NCBI GenBank assembly: GCA_004380135.1
Contig: QXCR01000127.1
Span: 1-64,000 of the forward strand
Reading direction: 5' to 3'
DNA: 64,000 nt
Source: Stemphylium vesicarium
Lineage: Eukaryota > Ascomycota > Dothideomycetes > Pleosporales > Pleosporaceae
The notes under the pieces were generated by a model. That model worked only from the letters and a program-made list of their open reading frames with translations. It ran no database searches and was not told the origin of the DNA. This document shows, one piece after another, positions 44,562 through 55,273 of the stretch. The stretch's first letter is position 1; every line of letters starts with the position of its first letter. The position numbers and the translations under genes are program-made.

Positions 44562-46220
44562 ATGTTCACCGGCGTAACACCAGAATCGCTAATCCCACGC
44601 TCTGACTCCCGCAATCCAGCTACAACATGCAAAGGCATAACGAAATCGGGGCGACCGTGTAGACGGCCGATTGATGCGAAAGAAGCGCAGGGAGAAGGAG
44701 GAGGAGTCATCGCCGTGACATCAGTTGTTGGCGATGACAGCGACGAAGACGAAATAGGCGCCGCAGCGTACTTTTGCTGGCAGCACAAAGACCAAGCGGA
44801 GACGTTGGCCGCACAGGCAACGACGGGGCCGGAAACGCGGTTGTACCCGCTGAAAGAGAGGAATAGCATTGATACGCTGGTTGAGAGGCTGGGTGTGCTC
44901 GATGTTGAAGACCGCAATGAAGCTGGTCCGCGCAGAAAGAGGACGGGGAATCAAGGTGGTGAGGGAAGAAGAGGAGGGAGAAGAACATCTGGCTCGCGTC
45001 CCCCTCGACGCATTAATAGGCCGCCGACTTGGGACGCGGTCGAGGGCCCGTTGATGTCTGTGCCAAGCGACGTGATGGCAGAGAAGAAACGGCGGGAACG
45101 GCCGTCGAAGCCGGTGCCGCAGAGGAGGAAAAAGCAGAGTTTTTGGGCGTCGTTGTGTTGTGGATCTGCCGATGACGACGAGGATGAGTTGACAGAGGTT
45201 GTGAGGCACAAGAGGAGGACGGATGCTGGACCGGAATCTTACCAGCAACAACTCCAGCAGCAGCAAACGACTAAGCAGGAAACGTCACAGCCACCAAATC
45301 GCGTGCATCAACCCCAGCATTCCCGCCGATCCAGCACAAACACATCTTCAAAACCAGCATCATCAGCACCACCACCAGCAACATTTTCCACCCGCCCACC
45401 AAACACCACCACCACAACAGCCCCATCCCGCAAACCCCTAGGGGAAAAGCCCACCCGCCCCCTCAACAAAACCAGTCGCGAAGACTCGGAAACCGCAATC
45501 CTTCTGCGCTACATCCCCACGACCCTCGCCCCCAAACTAGCCTCTATCCTACTCGCAGAGCTCAGCAAGCCCATCTCGCCCCACGACGAAGAAGGTTTCA
45601 TTTACATATTCTGGCTCACGCCCGAAGCTGCGGGACCTGCACCTTCTGCTGCTGCATCTGGGTTATTAGCGCCGCCGGCAACAGCGACGGGGAAGCGGCG
45701 GACGAGCGATGTGATGAGGCAGTACAGCGTTAAAGGCGGGAAGAATCAGCGATCGCGAGGAGGTGGAGATGTGGATGAGAAGGGGGATGATGAGAAAAAC
45801 ACGATTTTGCTGAAAATCGGACGAGCGAATAATGTGCACCGCCGTATGAACGAGTGGACGCGCCAATGCGGGTATAGTCTCTCGCTCGTACGGTATTATC
45901 CTTACGTCTCTTCTTCATCAACACCTTCTCCGTCGCCCTCACCGCAAGCCTCTCCAGCAAACTCCCGGCACCCATCGTACCAACAAGGCAGCGCATCACT
46001 ACGGCCTAGCTCCGACACGGTGCGCAAGGTACCGCATGCGCATCGGGTGGAGCGCATGATCCATCTCGAGCTGGGGGAGCAGCGGGTGATTAAGCAGTGT
46101 GAGGCGTGTGGGAAGAGCCATAAGGAGTGGTTTGAGGTTGAGGCCACGAAAGAGGGGGTAAAGAAGGTGGATGAGGTTGTTAAGCGGTGGGTTGAGTGGG
46201 CAGAGAAGAGGAATGAGTGA
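44562..46220 (+). CDS. DUF1766 / T5orf172 (GIY-YIG-like) domain protein
   Basis: Intronless, 552 aa. The N-terminus has CKGITKSGRPCRRPI and a following CWQHKDQAE, a small Cys/His motif seen in fungal members. A long low-complexity region (about 90-290) rich in Arg, Lys, Gln, Pro and Thr follows. The conserved C-terminal domain starts at GFIYIFWLTPEA near 345, is interrupted by an Ala/Gly and Lys/Arg/Asp insert, and resumes with ILLKIGRANNVHRRMNEWTR near 412, YSLSLVRYYPYV, RVERMIHLELGEQR and CEACGKSHKEWFEVE. This order (YIY-like strand, KIGR, RRMNEW, H-RVE, W/F-E) is the T5orf172/DUF1766 fold, related to GIY-YIG nucleases. Its cellular role in fungi is not established. The low-complexity inserts are the only oddity. 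Confidence 0.85.
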   Translation: MFTGVTPESLIPRSDSRNPATTCKGITKSGRPCRRPIDAKEAQGEGGGVIAVTSVVGDDSDEDEIGAAAYFCWQHKDQAETLAAQATTGPETRLYPLKERNSIDTLVERLGVLDVEDRNEAGPRRKRTGNQGGEGRRGGRRTSGSRPPRRINRPPTWDAVEGPLMSVPSDVMAEKKRRERPSKPVPQRRKKQSFWASLCCGSADDDEDELTEVVRHKRRTDAGPESYQQQLQQQQTTKQETSQPPNRVHQPQHSRRSSTNTSSKPASSAPPPATFSTRPPNTTTTTAPSRKPLGEKPTRPLNKTSREDSETAILLRYIPTTLAPKLASILLAELSKPISPHDEEGFIYIFWLTPEAAGPAPSAAASGLLAPPATATGKRRTSDVMRQYSVKGGKNQRSRGGGDVDEKGDDEKNTILLKIGRANNVHRRMNEWTRQCGYSLSLVRYYPYVSSSSTPSPSPSPQASPANSRHPSYQQGSASLRPSSDTVRKVPHAHRVERMIHLELGEQRVIKQCEACGKSHKEWFEVEATKEGVKKVDEVVKRWVEWAEKRNE

Positions 46221-46781
46221 GGATAGTGTGAGAAGTAGAATGATGGTTGTTGGACTTTTTTGCTGCTTGATATTCATATACCACCTGTCATGTATTTCTC
46301 AATCATTCTTACAGCAATAGTTGGATTGATAACAAAGATCACGATGTTTAAACGTTCAATCAAAGTCACCAAACACCTCCTTCATGTATAATAAGTTCAT
46401 TGGGCAATGGGGTATCTTGTGTAGCTATAACAGCAATGAATCAATCAAAAGGAAAACGCTCAGGCTCTCTGCGACTTCCCGATATCCGCGGGCCCAGAAA
46501 ATAATTCAGGAATGGGGGGATTGCCCGACATGGCGGACACTGTACAGCGGAGCTTTTGGTAGTGGTGGTGGCGGCGGCGATGAACAGGGGTAGAGGGGTT
46601 CGCAAAACGCCGCGGTCGGTCTAACATGTAGGCGGGGACGTGGATGAAGAACTTTTATGTCTCTTTTGGGTCGCATGGAGCGACGAATATTACTTCCTGG
46701 TCGTGTTGAACTTCCCCTTACTCATAATGTCGTGCAAAGTGGTATGTATATACAGTTGCGTCGATTGAGATGTTTGGAAAT
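46221..46781. other. Intergenic, convergent 3' ends of the DUF1766 gene and ATG101
   Basis: Tail-to-tail region. No gene is supported. A GGTGGTGGCGGCGGCGA run near 46564 is the only notable simple sequence. Confidence 0.4.
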
Positions 46782-47530
46782 CTAAAAGAGGCCGATGCGT
46801 GGCCGCCAGTCATTGTCGACAGACTTGGGGTTAACGACAATCTGGTAGGGAAAGGGGTTGGCATCGGTGGTGGTAATGGGAGGGATGTGGTCTTTCTCTC
46901 GGTTGACAATGGCGATGATCTTATGCGCAGCCTTTTCCAGAGACTTGGTCATGGCGCGGCGGACCTTTAGCACGTCTGGGTTGAATTAGTGACTTGTCTG
47001 GCAGGGGATGGGCATGTGGCGGCATACCAGTCTCGGTGCGCGGCTGGGCGAGAGTAACGTCCAGCGTCCACTGCTCCCAGCAGACATCCTCGTCTGCCTT
47101 GCCGAAAAAGTACGTCTTTCTCCTCTTCTTCTCAAAGAACTGCACGACAATCTGCCCCCTTCCTCGCGGCTGGTGTGTACTGTCTATGGCGCGTACTAGC
47201 GCAAACGTCTTTTGCTCGATGAGCGTCTCGAGATCGACATCGTCGATGGCGGGGAGAGTGAGATCGAGAAGATCGCGCGTCAGAGGCGATATCGAGGTAA
47301 AGTACCGGTGGAAGAATATCGTGTGGAGAATGGCTGTTCCGGACGTCAACACTGCTTCACGGGCATGTCCGGGTGGGGAACGGGTAGTGGGGTGGGAAGT
47401 TGCGCCGGGGCTAAAACAAGAAGTTGCAACGGGAGGAACGAGGAAAGAACTCACCCTTCACGACGTCTTTCACGCAGGCGGCATCGGCAAAGATGTCGAG
47501 ATTGTACTCTGGCCGCCGTCTGGGTTCCAT
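46782..47530 (-). CDS. ATG101: Autophagy-related protein Atg101
   Basis: Exons 47530-47455, 47333-47028 and 46975-46782 give 191 aa, close to the S. pombe protein. Atg101 is a HORMA-domain partner of Atg13 in the Atg1/ULK initiation complex. Seen: MEPRRRPEYNLDIFADAACV, ILHTIFFHRYFTSI, a central VVQFFEKKRRKTYFFGKADE segment, CWEQWTLDVTLAQ, and the C-terminal KIIAIVNREKDHIPPI..NPFPYQI, all typical of the family. The first intron (121 bases) removes a GC-rich insert and ends at GGAACAG; splicing there joins VVK to AILHTIFF, matching the family, whereas an earlier AG leaves extra residues. The second intron is 52 bases. Yeasts with Atg29/Atg31 lack this gene, so its presence fits a filamentous fungus. 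Confidence 0.93.
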
Positions 47531-48637
47531 GGTGGCATGGGCTTGCTTGGTGCCCAAGGAGTGCACAGGGAGGCCGGGAGTGCGCCGGGCGGCGTTGTGA
47601 GGCGGGCGTGTCGCGGCAGAGCGGCTACGAGTGGGCGAGGGTGCTGTAGACGGCGTCGCGAAATGGGAGTCGTGGTCGTCGCGGGCGGAGCGTGAGTAAA
47701 AGTGTCGTGTTTGGAACAGGTATGAAGCTGAAGATTTGGGCTTGTGCGGGGCAGTCGCGGACGAACACGACGACGGAAATTGAGAAGGAGCGGCCGCCAT
47801 GGGTGAGATCATCAAAGAAGCACTATCCCGGCTAGCCATAGCCTTCGCTTGTTTGCCGCCTATCAGCCTTTGCTTGATGCATGCCCCCCCGGGCGCCTTG
47901 CAGCTATTTGTACCTCTGTCTCAGCCTCTGCGTGACGCGACGCTCGATGAGACATCTTCTCGAAGAATGCACATGAAACCGTCATCTGCCTGGCAAGGTG
48001 AATCACCGCGCACTCGTGTCTGACAGGCCATCGCAGCGTGACTGTAGCGTGCGGAGGTAGCAGGTATCCAGCAGGTATCCAGGTATCCGCTTACCGACGG
48101 CCCGCCACCATCCATCTCATATTATGTGCAGCGCTAGCCTGCGTGGTAAGGCTGATGATTGACACCATCGTGCATCCAGAGTCTAGATGCGAGAGGTTTT
48201 CGTATTGGTGGCCTCCTGCATGCAGCCTTGACCAACAGTTTACATGGCCTGCATTCTCGCATTTCTTCCGAGACTGAGAGCTTGTTTTCGGATGAATAGA
48301 GCTGGTCGGATGAATACATCGCTTCTCGCGTCAAGTTGGGTGCAGGCAGAGCATCACATGTCAGCCATTAGTCTGTGGTGATGCTCTGCAACCATCCCAG
48401 CTTACTAGTACATTGTCAGCCTGCACCATTCCGCATATTTTCCAAGCACTACATAGTCCGTCGCTACCAAGTAAAAGGTAAAACCAGTCAGATGGGTACC
48501 AATAACCCGTCGTGTGGACATTATCCCCCTGGCGGTCCCCGCAGAAGTGCAAGCGTTTGAGCCTCCGCCATCGCGCCAAGCCTATTGTCGCGTAAGTCGC
48601 GTCAACCCATCCCTCAACAATCCATCACACCCGAGAC
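47531..48637. other. Intergenic, divergent promoters of ATG101 and ORC2
   Basis: About 1.1 kb between divergent genes. Three close copies of CAGGTATCC occur at 48061-48088. No gene is supported. Confidence 0.4.
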
Positions 48638-50386
48638 ATGGTCGGCACAAAGCGAAGACGTGACAACGACGAGAACGATGAGGGGACCCCGCAAAAACTG
48701 CGCGCGCGCATAGCAGACGATGTTCCAGACGAACCAGAACCCATTGAAGCGCAGACGCCGTCGAGAAAGGGGAGAACATATCTGGTCGAGCATGGCACGC
48801 CGCGGTCCATCCTGAAGAAGACGGGCCTTGCTAATGGCATTGCCGCTACACCAAAGTCGACGAGGAAACTCGTCTTTGAAACGCCCACCAAATCAGCCAA
48901 ACGCGACTCTCCAGAGGGTACCCCTACCCTTGTCCGCAACGCCGATCGAAGCGCACGCAGGAAGAGTAACAGGCGCATACTGGAGCGAACTTTGAATGAC
49001 ATAGAAAGCGATGAAGAGGCCCTGGATGAAGAGGACGAACTCGCCGAACAAATTCTGGAAGACCAGGTCGAAGAGGCAGAGCAGCCTGCTGAGGAAGCAC
49101 CCCTTGACGAGGTGCCCGTACCTGAGACACCCTCGAAGCGTGGAAGAGGTCGGCCAAAGGGATCAGGAAAAGTAGGCCGACCACGGAAGCAACGCTCCCC
49201 GACCCCTCCTACCGAGCTTCCTGCGCATGAGGAGTACTTTTGGCAGAACCGCCCTGCAGGCACCAAAACCTCCAACAACACTCTTTCCGCACAGAGCCTC
49301 CTCAATCACGACGAATACTTTCAAGCGATACAATCATACCAAGATCGTCACCAACCGGAGATAGACTTTCTATCCGAGTTGCACGGGCGTGCATACGATC
49401 AATGGATATTCGAACTCGAAGAAGGCTTCAACATCTGCCTCTACGGCTACGGCTCGAAGCGCATCATCACTGAAAGATTCACATCACATCTCTACCACCA
49501 CCTCGATCACGCGCCGTACAAAGGAACCAAAAAGACACCCAAGATTGTCGTCATCAACGGCTATGCCGCTGGTACCACAATGAAGGACGTCTTGGTGACG
49601 ATAGCATTGGCCGTTGTACCCTCAGGTCTCAAGCTGCCCAACCAACCCGCGCTATTGCTCGACTTTGTGCTGGAGCACCTCACAACCAACCCACCCCCAC
49701 ATCCCGTACCCGTCGTCTTGAACTCGATCGACTCGCCCTACCTCCGAAAGACGCCAATGCCGTCCATGCTCGCCCGCTTAGCCACCCATCCCTCCATCAA
49801 CCTCGTATGCACGGCAGATACACCAAACTTTCCTCTCCTATGGGATGTCGGTCTGAAGACGCAATACAAGTTCCTGTTCCACGACGCTACCACCTTTGCT
49901 TCCTACGACGCGGAAATAGACACCGTCGAGACCGTCAACGAGCTCCTCGGCCGCAGCGGCAGACGCGTCGGCGGCCGAGACGGCGTCGGCTTCGTATTGC
50001 GCTCGCTACCCGAACAAGCCCGAGAACTCTTCCGCATCCTCGTTATGGAGCAGCTGGCCCTGTCTCTCATGGAAGGTGGCGGCGGAGCCATAGACGAAGA
50101 TGACGAGGTGGTCCCCGCGAACCCTAAAAACAAGAAAGTCGTGCAGTCTAAACCAGCTCTTCCAGAGTCGAACCAAGGCGTCGAATACCGCGTCCTGTAT
50201 CACAAAGCTGTCGAGGCGTTTGTATGCACCAGCGAAGTCAGTTTCCGCACGCTGCTCAAGGAGTTTCATGATCATCAGATGATTGAGAGTAGGAAGGATG
50301 GTATGGGCACTGAGAGGCTGTGGGTGCCTTTTAGACAGGAAGAGTTGGAGGGGCTTGCCGAGGATCTTGCTGGTGAGGCGTTTTAG
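48638..50386 (+). CDS. ORC2: Origin recognition complex subunit 2 (Orc2)
   Basis: Intronless, 582 aa. Orc2 is a core part of the six-subunit ORC that marks replication origins in the nucleus. The N-terminal half is basic/acidic and disordered and contains two AT-hook-like motifs (RGRGRPKGSG and KVGRPRKQ, about 168-188), which bind AT-rich minor groove. The conserved AAA+-like domain starts at HDEYFQAIQSYQDRHQPEI and shows FNICLYGYGSKRIITERF near 265-282, IVVINGYAAGTTMKDVL, and the DSPYLRKTPMPSMLARLA region. The C-terminal winged-helix part (YRVLYHKAVEAFVCTSEVSF, LLKEFHDHQMIESRKDG, ERLWVPF) is complete. Vertebrate and budding-yeast Orc2 differ in tail length; this one is ordinary for a filamentous fungus. 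Confidence 0.93.
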   Translation: MVGTKRRRDNDENDEGTPQKLRARIADDVPDEPEPIEAQTPSRKGRTYLVEHGTPRSILKKTGLANGIAATPKSTRKLVFETPTKSAKRDSPEGTPTLVRNADRSARRKSNRRILERTLNDIESDEEALDEEDELAEQILEDQVEEAEQPAEEAPLDEVPVPETPSKRGRGRPKGSGKVGRPRKQRSPTPPTELPAHEEYFWQNRPAGTKTSNNTLSAQSLLNHDEYFQAIQSYQDRHQPEIDFLSELHGRAYDQWIFELEEGFNICLYGYGSKRIITERFTSHLYHHLDHAPYKGTKKTPKIVVINGYAAGTTMKDVLVTIALAVVPSGLKLPNQPALLLDFVLEHLTTNPPPHPVPVVLNSIDSPYLRKTPMPSMLARLATHPSINLVCTADTPNFPLLWDVGLKTQYKFLFHDATTFASYDAEIDTVETVNELLGRSGRRVGGRDGVGFVLRSLPEQARELFRILVMEQLALSLMEGGGGAIDEDDEVVPANPKNKKVVQSKPALPESNQGVEYRVLYHKAVEAFVCTSEVSFRTLLKEFHDHQMIESRKDGMGTERLWVPFRQEELEGLAEDLAGEAF

Positions 50387-50737
50387 ATTGCAGTGTATGT
50401 GTACCATTAACTCTAGTGGGTGTATGATATGAAGGTGCGGTTTAGATTTTTTTGCTATATATTGGACGCTAGCGACGTTGTGGATATGTTTACAGGCTGT
50501 TTGGTTAAAAGTCGCACTCGACGTTGTCTGATTAGTACATCGAATCATTGTTACTCAGAGGAGAATCGAGCGTCCGCATTCAACGAGTCTATCCTCTCTT
50601 GTGCTTGCTAACTGCCCTCTGCGTCGGCATAACTCGGTACTCACTCCCTCAAAAAAAAAGAGACCGGAAGCAAACGAACTCGCCCAGTCTTGAGGCAATA
50701 ATTGCAGCAAAACAAGAACAAAAAAGAAGGGACTTAA
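50387..50737. other. Intergenic, ORC2 3' region
   Basis: Nothing besides the 3' flank of ORC2 and the terminator of the tRNA gene is seen. Confidence 0.4.
50720..50725 (-). terminator. RNA polymerase III terminator of tRNA-Ile
   Basis: Six A on the + strand (TTTTTT on the transcribed sense) lie 12 bases past the tRNA 3' end. Confidence 0.65.
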
Positions 50738-50811
50738 TGGTCACTACGAGGGTCGAACTCGCGACCTTGGCGTTATTAGCACCACGCTCTAACCAACTGA
50801 GCTAAGCGACC
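50738..50811 (-). tRNA. tRNA-Ile (anticodon AAU), no intron
   Basis: On the minus strand the gene reads GGTCGCT at the acceptor, paired with AGTGACC (one G-U), discriminator A. The D arm is GCTC/GAGC, the anticodon stem TGGTG/CGCCA with loop CTAATAA, and the T arm GCGAG-TTCGACC-CTCGT. The 74-base length is normal. The A34 of AAU is normally edited to inosine. Confidence 0.95.
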
Positions 50812-51967
50812 AAGTGATTGGTGATTTGATGAAAGAAAATCAGCTTACGCCATATATAATAGTTTAGTTTTGGTGCTTCCAGGGAGAATGGCAGAAACCG
50901 CGGCTCGATGAGAAAAGTTTGGATGATGGTGGGGGTGGGGGCGTTAGCGGGGTCTTGGTGGTGATGGCAGGTGCGATGGTGCAATGGTAGTAATGCACCT
51001 TGCATACCTAGGTACTTGGCTTATTTCATGGCATTCTCGAGCGCGGGTTGTTTCCAATATCACCCTTATAATTTGTTGCAGTTGCTTCGAGCTTCCCATA
51101 TCCTCTTCCCATCACGAGCAGGTGGCTGGTAAACAGAGTACTTAACGCTGCATCTCACTCTAGAACAAGAAAACTCCTACATCAACTTTTCCACTTCAAC
51201 AACATCATGTCAAGCCTTTTTTCGCAACTTGGAAGACACCACTGGCCCCCATATGAACAGGTAGCTGGGCAGATATATACTCGGTTCGGAGTCACAGTGG
51301 CGATCAAGTGTTTCGTTATTAAGTATATGTTGTACTAGTCGGATGAGATGTTTGTCTGCGACGCATCGATGGTACTGGGCATCTCAACGCAATTACAATC
51401 ATCTCCGTCCTCAAAGTGACTCTCAATGACGAGCGCAAACAAGAAGACTCAGACGGCAGTCTACTGTCAAAGGCTCTGATAATCCGCGATCGTGTACACT
51501 GAAGACAAGGCGATAGTGTAAGCCCAATAGCGGATGATTCTGTCACATATTCACGTTTAGAGATGTTGTCATCGCAGAAAAGAGTTGAGATGTAGTACTT
51601 CTATCGTTATGTACCCCAGAGGACGACCTGTGCGGCATGTGGTAATTTGCGACTACGGAATAAGTAGCGTGTCTCTCTGGCCTAGTCATCTAGAGGTTGG
51701 AGGGGCGCCCTCGGTGTCGATAAAGCATTCGAAATGAAGCTGTATCCCCATGCCTCCAACTTCAGCTTTGTCGCCGGCCTTCTGCACCGAGCAAAATACT
51801 CGAGTGCGAGCATAATCTTGAAGCTCACGGGCACCACCGTAGCGCCGCTGATCTTGTTGATGACTGTGTTCCTTCAAGTGGTGTTCGTGCAGGGAGCCAA
51901 ATAGCGCGAATGGGATTACAGATGCTGCGATAATGCAGGATATACCCTTTAGGCTAAGGTAGCAATC
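50812..51967. other. Intergenic with two very short coding-like frames
   Basis: Two plus-strand frames below the usual size limit look somewhat protein-like. One at 51207-51338 (43 aa) starts MSSLFSQLGRHHWPPYEQ after a pyrimidine-rich leader. One at 51734-51904 (56 aa) starts MKLYPHASNFSFVAGLLH and contains a hydrophobic helix LILLMTVFLQVVFV. Neither has a recognised family; both may be debris or chance. Confidence 0.25.
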
Positions 51968-53333
51968 TCAGAATTCAGGATCGTATAAAATTGGGGTGTT
52001 GCTGTTAGATAGTAGTGCCCCTCCCCAGAAAAGGCGGCAGCCACCTAAATGAATCAGAAAGTCTCGTTTGCATTCTGAACAAAACCCGCATGTTTGTAGT
52101 GCGTTCCTCCAGATTGCTTCCTAAATCACAGTCAGCATGATCATAAAGCATGGAATGTCGGTGGGGTAAGAGTAGGGATGCGTACTAAGTGGATTTGCTT
52201 GAGGGTGTCGTCCGTCACCGCTCCAGCCATCATGGAGAACGCGGACTCGTCCTCGACTGAGAAGCATTTCGGTTGATGCTGGCATTGCGACATGACTTTC
52301 GTGCTTGCTTGGTCCCAGGTAGATGCTTTGCGCAGTCTCTTCATATCGTTCCGGCAACCCTCCTTTTGTCCGTTTAGTGTGCGGGCCTCTTTCCTTGCGT
52401 GAGATGGGTTCTCACATAGGCCCACGTGGCACGTATGTGAGATGTCACCTGCTACAGTGACGGCTTCCCATTCCTGAATGCTGCAGCGCACTAAGGAGAG
52501 TGTTATCGCAAGGATAGGACGGATGTGCCATGCCTCAAGGCGCTTTCAGTCGTTGCACCAGAGCGCTAACTGGGTGCGAAACTTGGATCTAGCGACATGA
52601 AAATGCAGCCTGTTCTCTCGATCTTTGCTTTTGTTTGCTCAGGGATAAAGGCGAGGTGGTCCCACGAGTCGAGGTTTGGGATGACGAGCGACAGTCGTTG
52701 CCACGCAAGCAACTCAATCTTGCGGCGTACATGGGTATTAAAGAACGTGTTCCTCTTAGCCGTCGCGCAGGCGCCATTCAATGTCGGCGTGTATACCGTG
52801 TCCAGGGCCTTCTCGCGATCCTTAAACAGTCCTCGGATAGACGATAGGCTTTCTCTCTCGAAGCCTGATGGCAGCATGGAGTCAGTTATACGAGATGACA
52901 GTCTGTACTCGTTGGTGGCATTGGGGGCAGGTGTGGTGACGGGCTTCTTGCTACGACTGGATCTTCTGGGCGATGCTTTGGCTGCTTCTGGTACCCCTTC
53001 ATCGTCGTCGTCGTCGTCCTTGTCAGACTCTTCTTCTTCGCATTCCTCGTCTTCCATATGATGTGCTTGTAGTGTTGGCCGATCCTTTCGTGTTCTTCGC
53101 ATGAGCTGATGCCGTTTGGTCGGTGGCATGATGTAGTCTTCACTGTCGGAATCATCGTCGATGTGGTGACACAGGCCACTGGCGGTCATCGGAGAGCTGG
53201 TGGGGGTAGAGCCGGTGGTGGTAGGGCTGGTGGTATGGGGCTCACTGCGATGGCAGCTGGGGTGGTACGTGCGATCCATGGATGACGCGATGGTAGTAGC
53301 AAGCACCATACCTTTGTTAGAGAGGCTTTGCAT
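51968..53333 (-). pseudogene. His-Me-finger (zinc-binding-loop) protein gene, disrupted by a frameshift and a stop
   Basis: The N-terminal part from 53333 (MQSLSNKGMVLATTIASSMD) has Ser/Pro-rich and Asp/Glu-rich low complexity, then LLAWQRLSLVIPNLDSWDHL. Near 52588 the frame shifts by one base, after which FRTQLALWCND, an in-frame TGA near 52525, and KRLEAWHIRPILAI follow. A zinc-loop module comes next: ISHTCHVGLCENPSHA, then GCRND and CQHQPKCF. These match the Cys/His pattern of the zinc-binding loop of His-Me-finger homing-type endonucleases, which occurs in many fungal nuclear genes of unknown role. A 65-base intron (52121-52185) leads to a last exon with CGFCSECKRDFLIHLGGC, ending at 51968. 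No splice option removes both lesions in frame. Confidence 0.6.
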
Positions 53334-53879
53334 TTTAGCAGTAGGTGTATCGTCTGTCGTCTAGGACTTGCACTGTAATAGTGTGGACTTTGGGTTACAG
53401 CTGCGCTCATGTACGTATCTAGCGTGGAGTCAATGAGATGAGGAACGAAGTGAAGGGTGAATGGCAAGGGAAGAGATGGTAAGAGAGGGATACTAATGAT
53501 GGAAGAGGCGGCGAAGTTTCGTTTGCTAGTATTCACGGAACTAAACTATCTGACTGGACGACGAGCTAAGCATGACATGGCGGTAAGCATATTCTTTCTA
53601 TTCATTACACTATTCGAGTACTGCAGGTATCTCTATTGGAAAATATGCGGTGCAGAAGGCTGTCATCCTACGCAAAAAGAAGAGAAAGAGGAAGAGGGGG
53701 AAGGACACCCCAAGATACCTGCGATACTAGCCCCACAACTATGACGAAATGCATGGTGTGCTCTTTATCGGCAAGGCAAATCGCTCCTTCCTGTATGACG
53801 TCGACTACAGCTTTTCCCATCACCCAGCTCGTTGCCGAAAGAACGCATCGCAACTTCACCGTAACAGCTCACACCCACC
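53334..53879. other. Shared upstream region of two dead genes
   Basis: The two pseudogenes at 51968-53333 and 53880-54714 point away from each other across this interval. Short frames here have no motif. Confidence 0.35.
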
Positions 53880-54714
53880 ATGCCTCCAAAAGATGCGGAG
53901 CACAAAAAGCGCTTCGACAAGCTCGCTAGACGCATGCAACGCCGCATCGAGCGCACGCAGGCGAAACGCACTCTAGCACAAGACGTTATCAATTCAGAGA
54001 CACCAGAAGAAAGAAGCAGGCGGAAGAAACGCATGAACAACTTCTCAATGCAAGAGCACGAGTCGCTCGCGCCAACGCAGAACAGCTGTTCAAGGAATAG
54101 AAAGAGGATCTAAAAACAGCAATCTCAACGCAAGAACAGCTCATAGCACATATCAATGCAAGCTTGACTAGCGACGCCGAAAAGCTTGATGCGACCCGCA
54201 CCTTGAAGAAGTAGGACAAGACTCATAGAGCATTTCTCTCTGATCTGGCCATTGGGTGGGTTCCAGACTTCCTAACTCAAGGCTCTAGTGTGACTAACAC
54301 TGGCGTAGCGCTGTCAAGGACGCACGCGAGCCTATAGCTCAACACCAACGAACGATAGAGCGGCGTCGAAACGAAGGGTTGCTCGCGAAAGATGTCGATG
54401 CATCTCTAGGCGCATTAGATATACCAGATGGAGCAGAAGAGCTGTTGAGGGCGATATGTCAACCTCTGGACGAAGACGATCACAGAAATAATGACGTGGA
54501 CATGGACGACACCGCAGGCATAGAACACATTGTGGGTGCCGCCCAAGAGAACGTCGCGGGTCGTTCTGTTGTTGAGAAGCGCAAAACAGATTCGCTCGCG
54601 CAAAATGCGAGCTCAAGGCACCGCAGGAGCACGAGGCAAGCAGCAGCCCAGGGACGGAAAGAAGAAACCGACAAGGAATGCGGCTATGTCAATTGGGAGG
54701 ATGTCTCGTTCTAG
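53880..54714 (+). pseudogene. Coiled-coil hypothetical protein gene with one frameshift and two TAG stops
   Basis: MPPKDAEHKKRFDKLARRMQ opens the frame at 53880. Around 54015 the coding texture moves to another frame, reading KKQAEETHEQLLNARARVAR and on through two TAG codons at 54098-54100 and 54212-54214. In both places Gln (CAG) would fit the surrounding helix (FKE-x-KEDLKT, LKK-x-DKTHRA). A 53-base intron at 54256-54308 with GTGGGT and GCGTAG ends then restores AVKDAREPIAQHQRTIERRR, a DVDMDD acidic patch and a C-terminus GYVNWEDVSF, stop at 54712-54714. The charge pattern is that of a long alpha-helical coiled coil. I do not recognise the family. The lesions look like C-to-T changes plus one indel. 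Confidence 0.5.
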
Positions 54715-55273
54715 CGCAGATAGAACCGTTATTTCGATCTCACCACGAAAAACAAGGAAACTTGATGGAATCTGATAGTTCCTATTACTTCTCTTGATGC
54801 TGCCATGAAAGTCTTCACATCTGTTTTGACAATCTACACATTAGTGGCGGTTAAGCACTGCTTTAGTTAAATACCGAACGGTGCACTTGGAAGTTGTACA
54901 CGCCGTTATCAACAGTGAAGCATGTCTTATTGGTCTACGTACTTGATCGCCATCGTGATTCGAGGTTCGCGCAGAGGTTTTCGTTCCTGTTGGAGCACCG
55001 TGGCAACTACAAGGTTGATTCGGCGCGTATGTGAATACTCTGCTGAGCCAGGCAGATATATCAGCCCAACATCGCGGTATGCGTCTGACTTGAAGATGAG
55101 TTGAGCTCGCCGTGGATGAGGACGCGGCTATGCAGGATGTTGTCGAACGCGTGGACGTCATTGCCCATAGCGCTACGACTAGTCCGCTTTGGGACCAGGA
55201 CGACAGGGCTGCACCTCATCCACGCACCTCAACACCTGCGACTTGAACAACCGATATCGTCAAATATACAACA
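54715..55273. other. Intergenic, M24 peptidase promoter
   Basis: No gene is supported. A frame at 54841-55161 (minus) is Ser/Thr-rich and motif-free. Confidence 0.4.
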
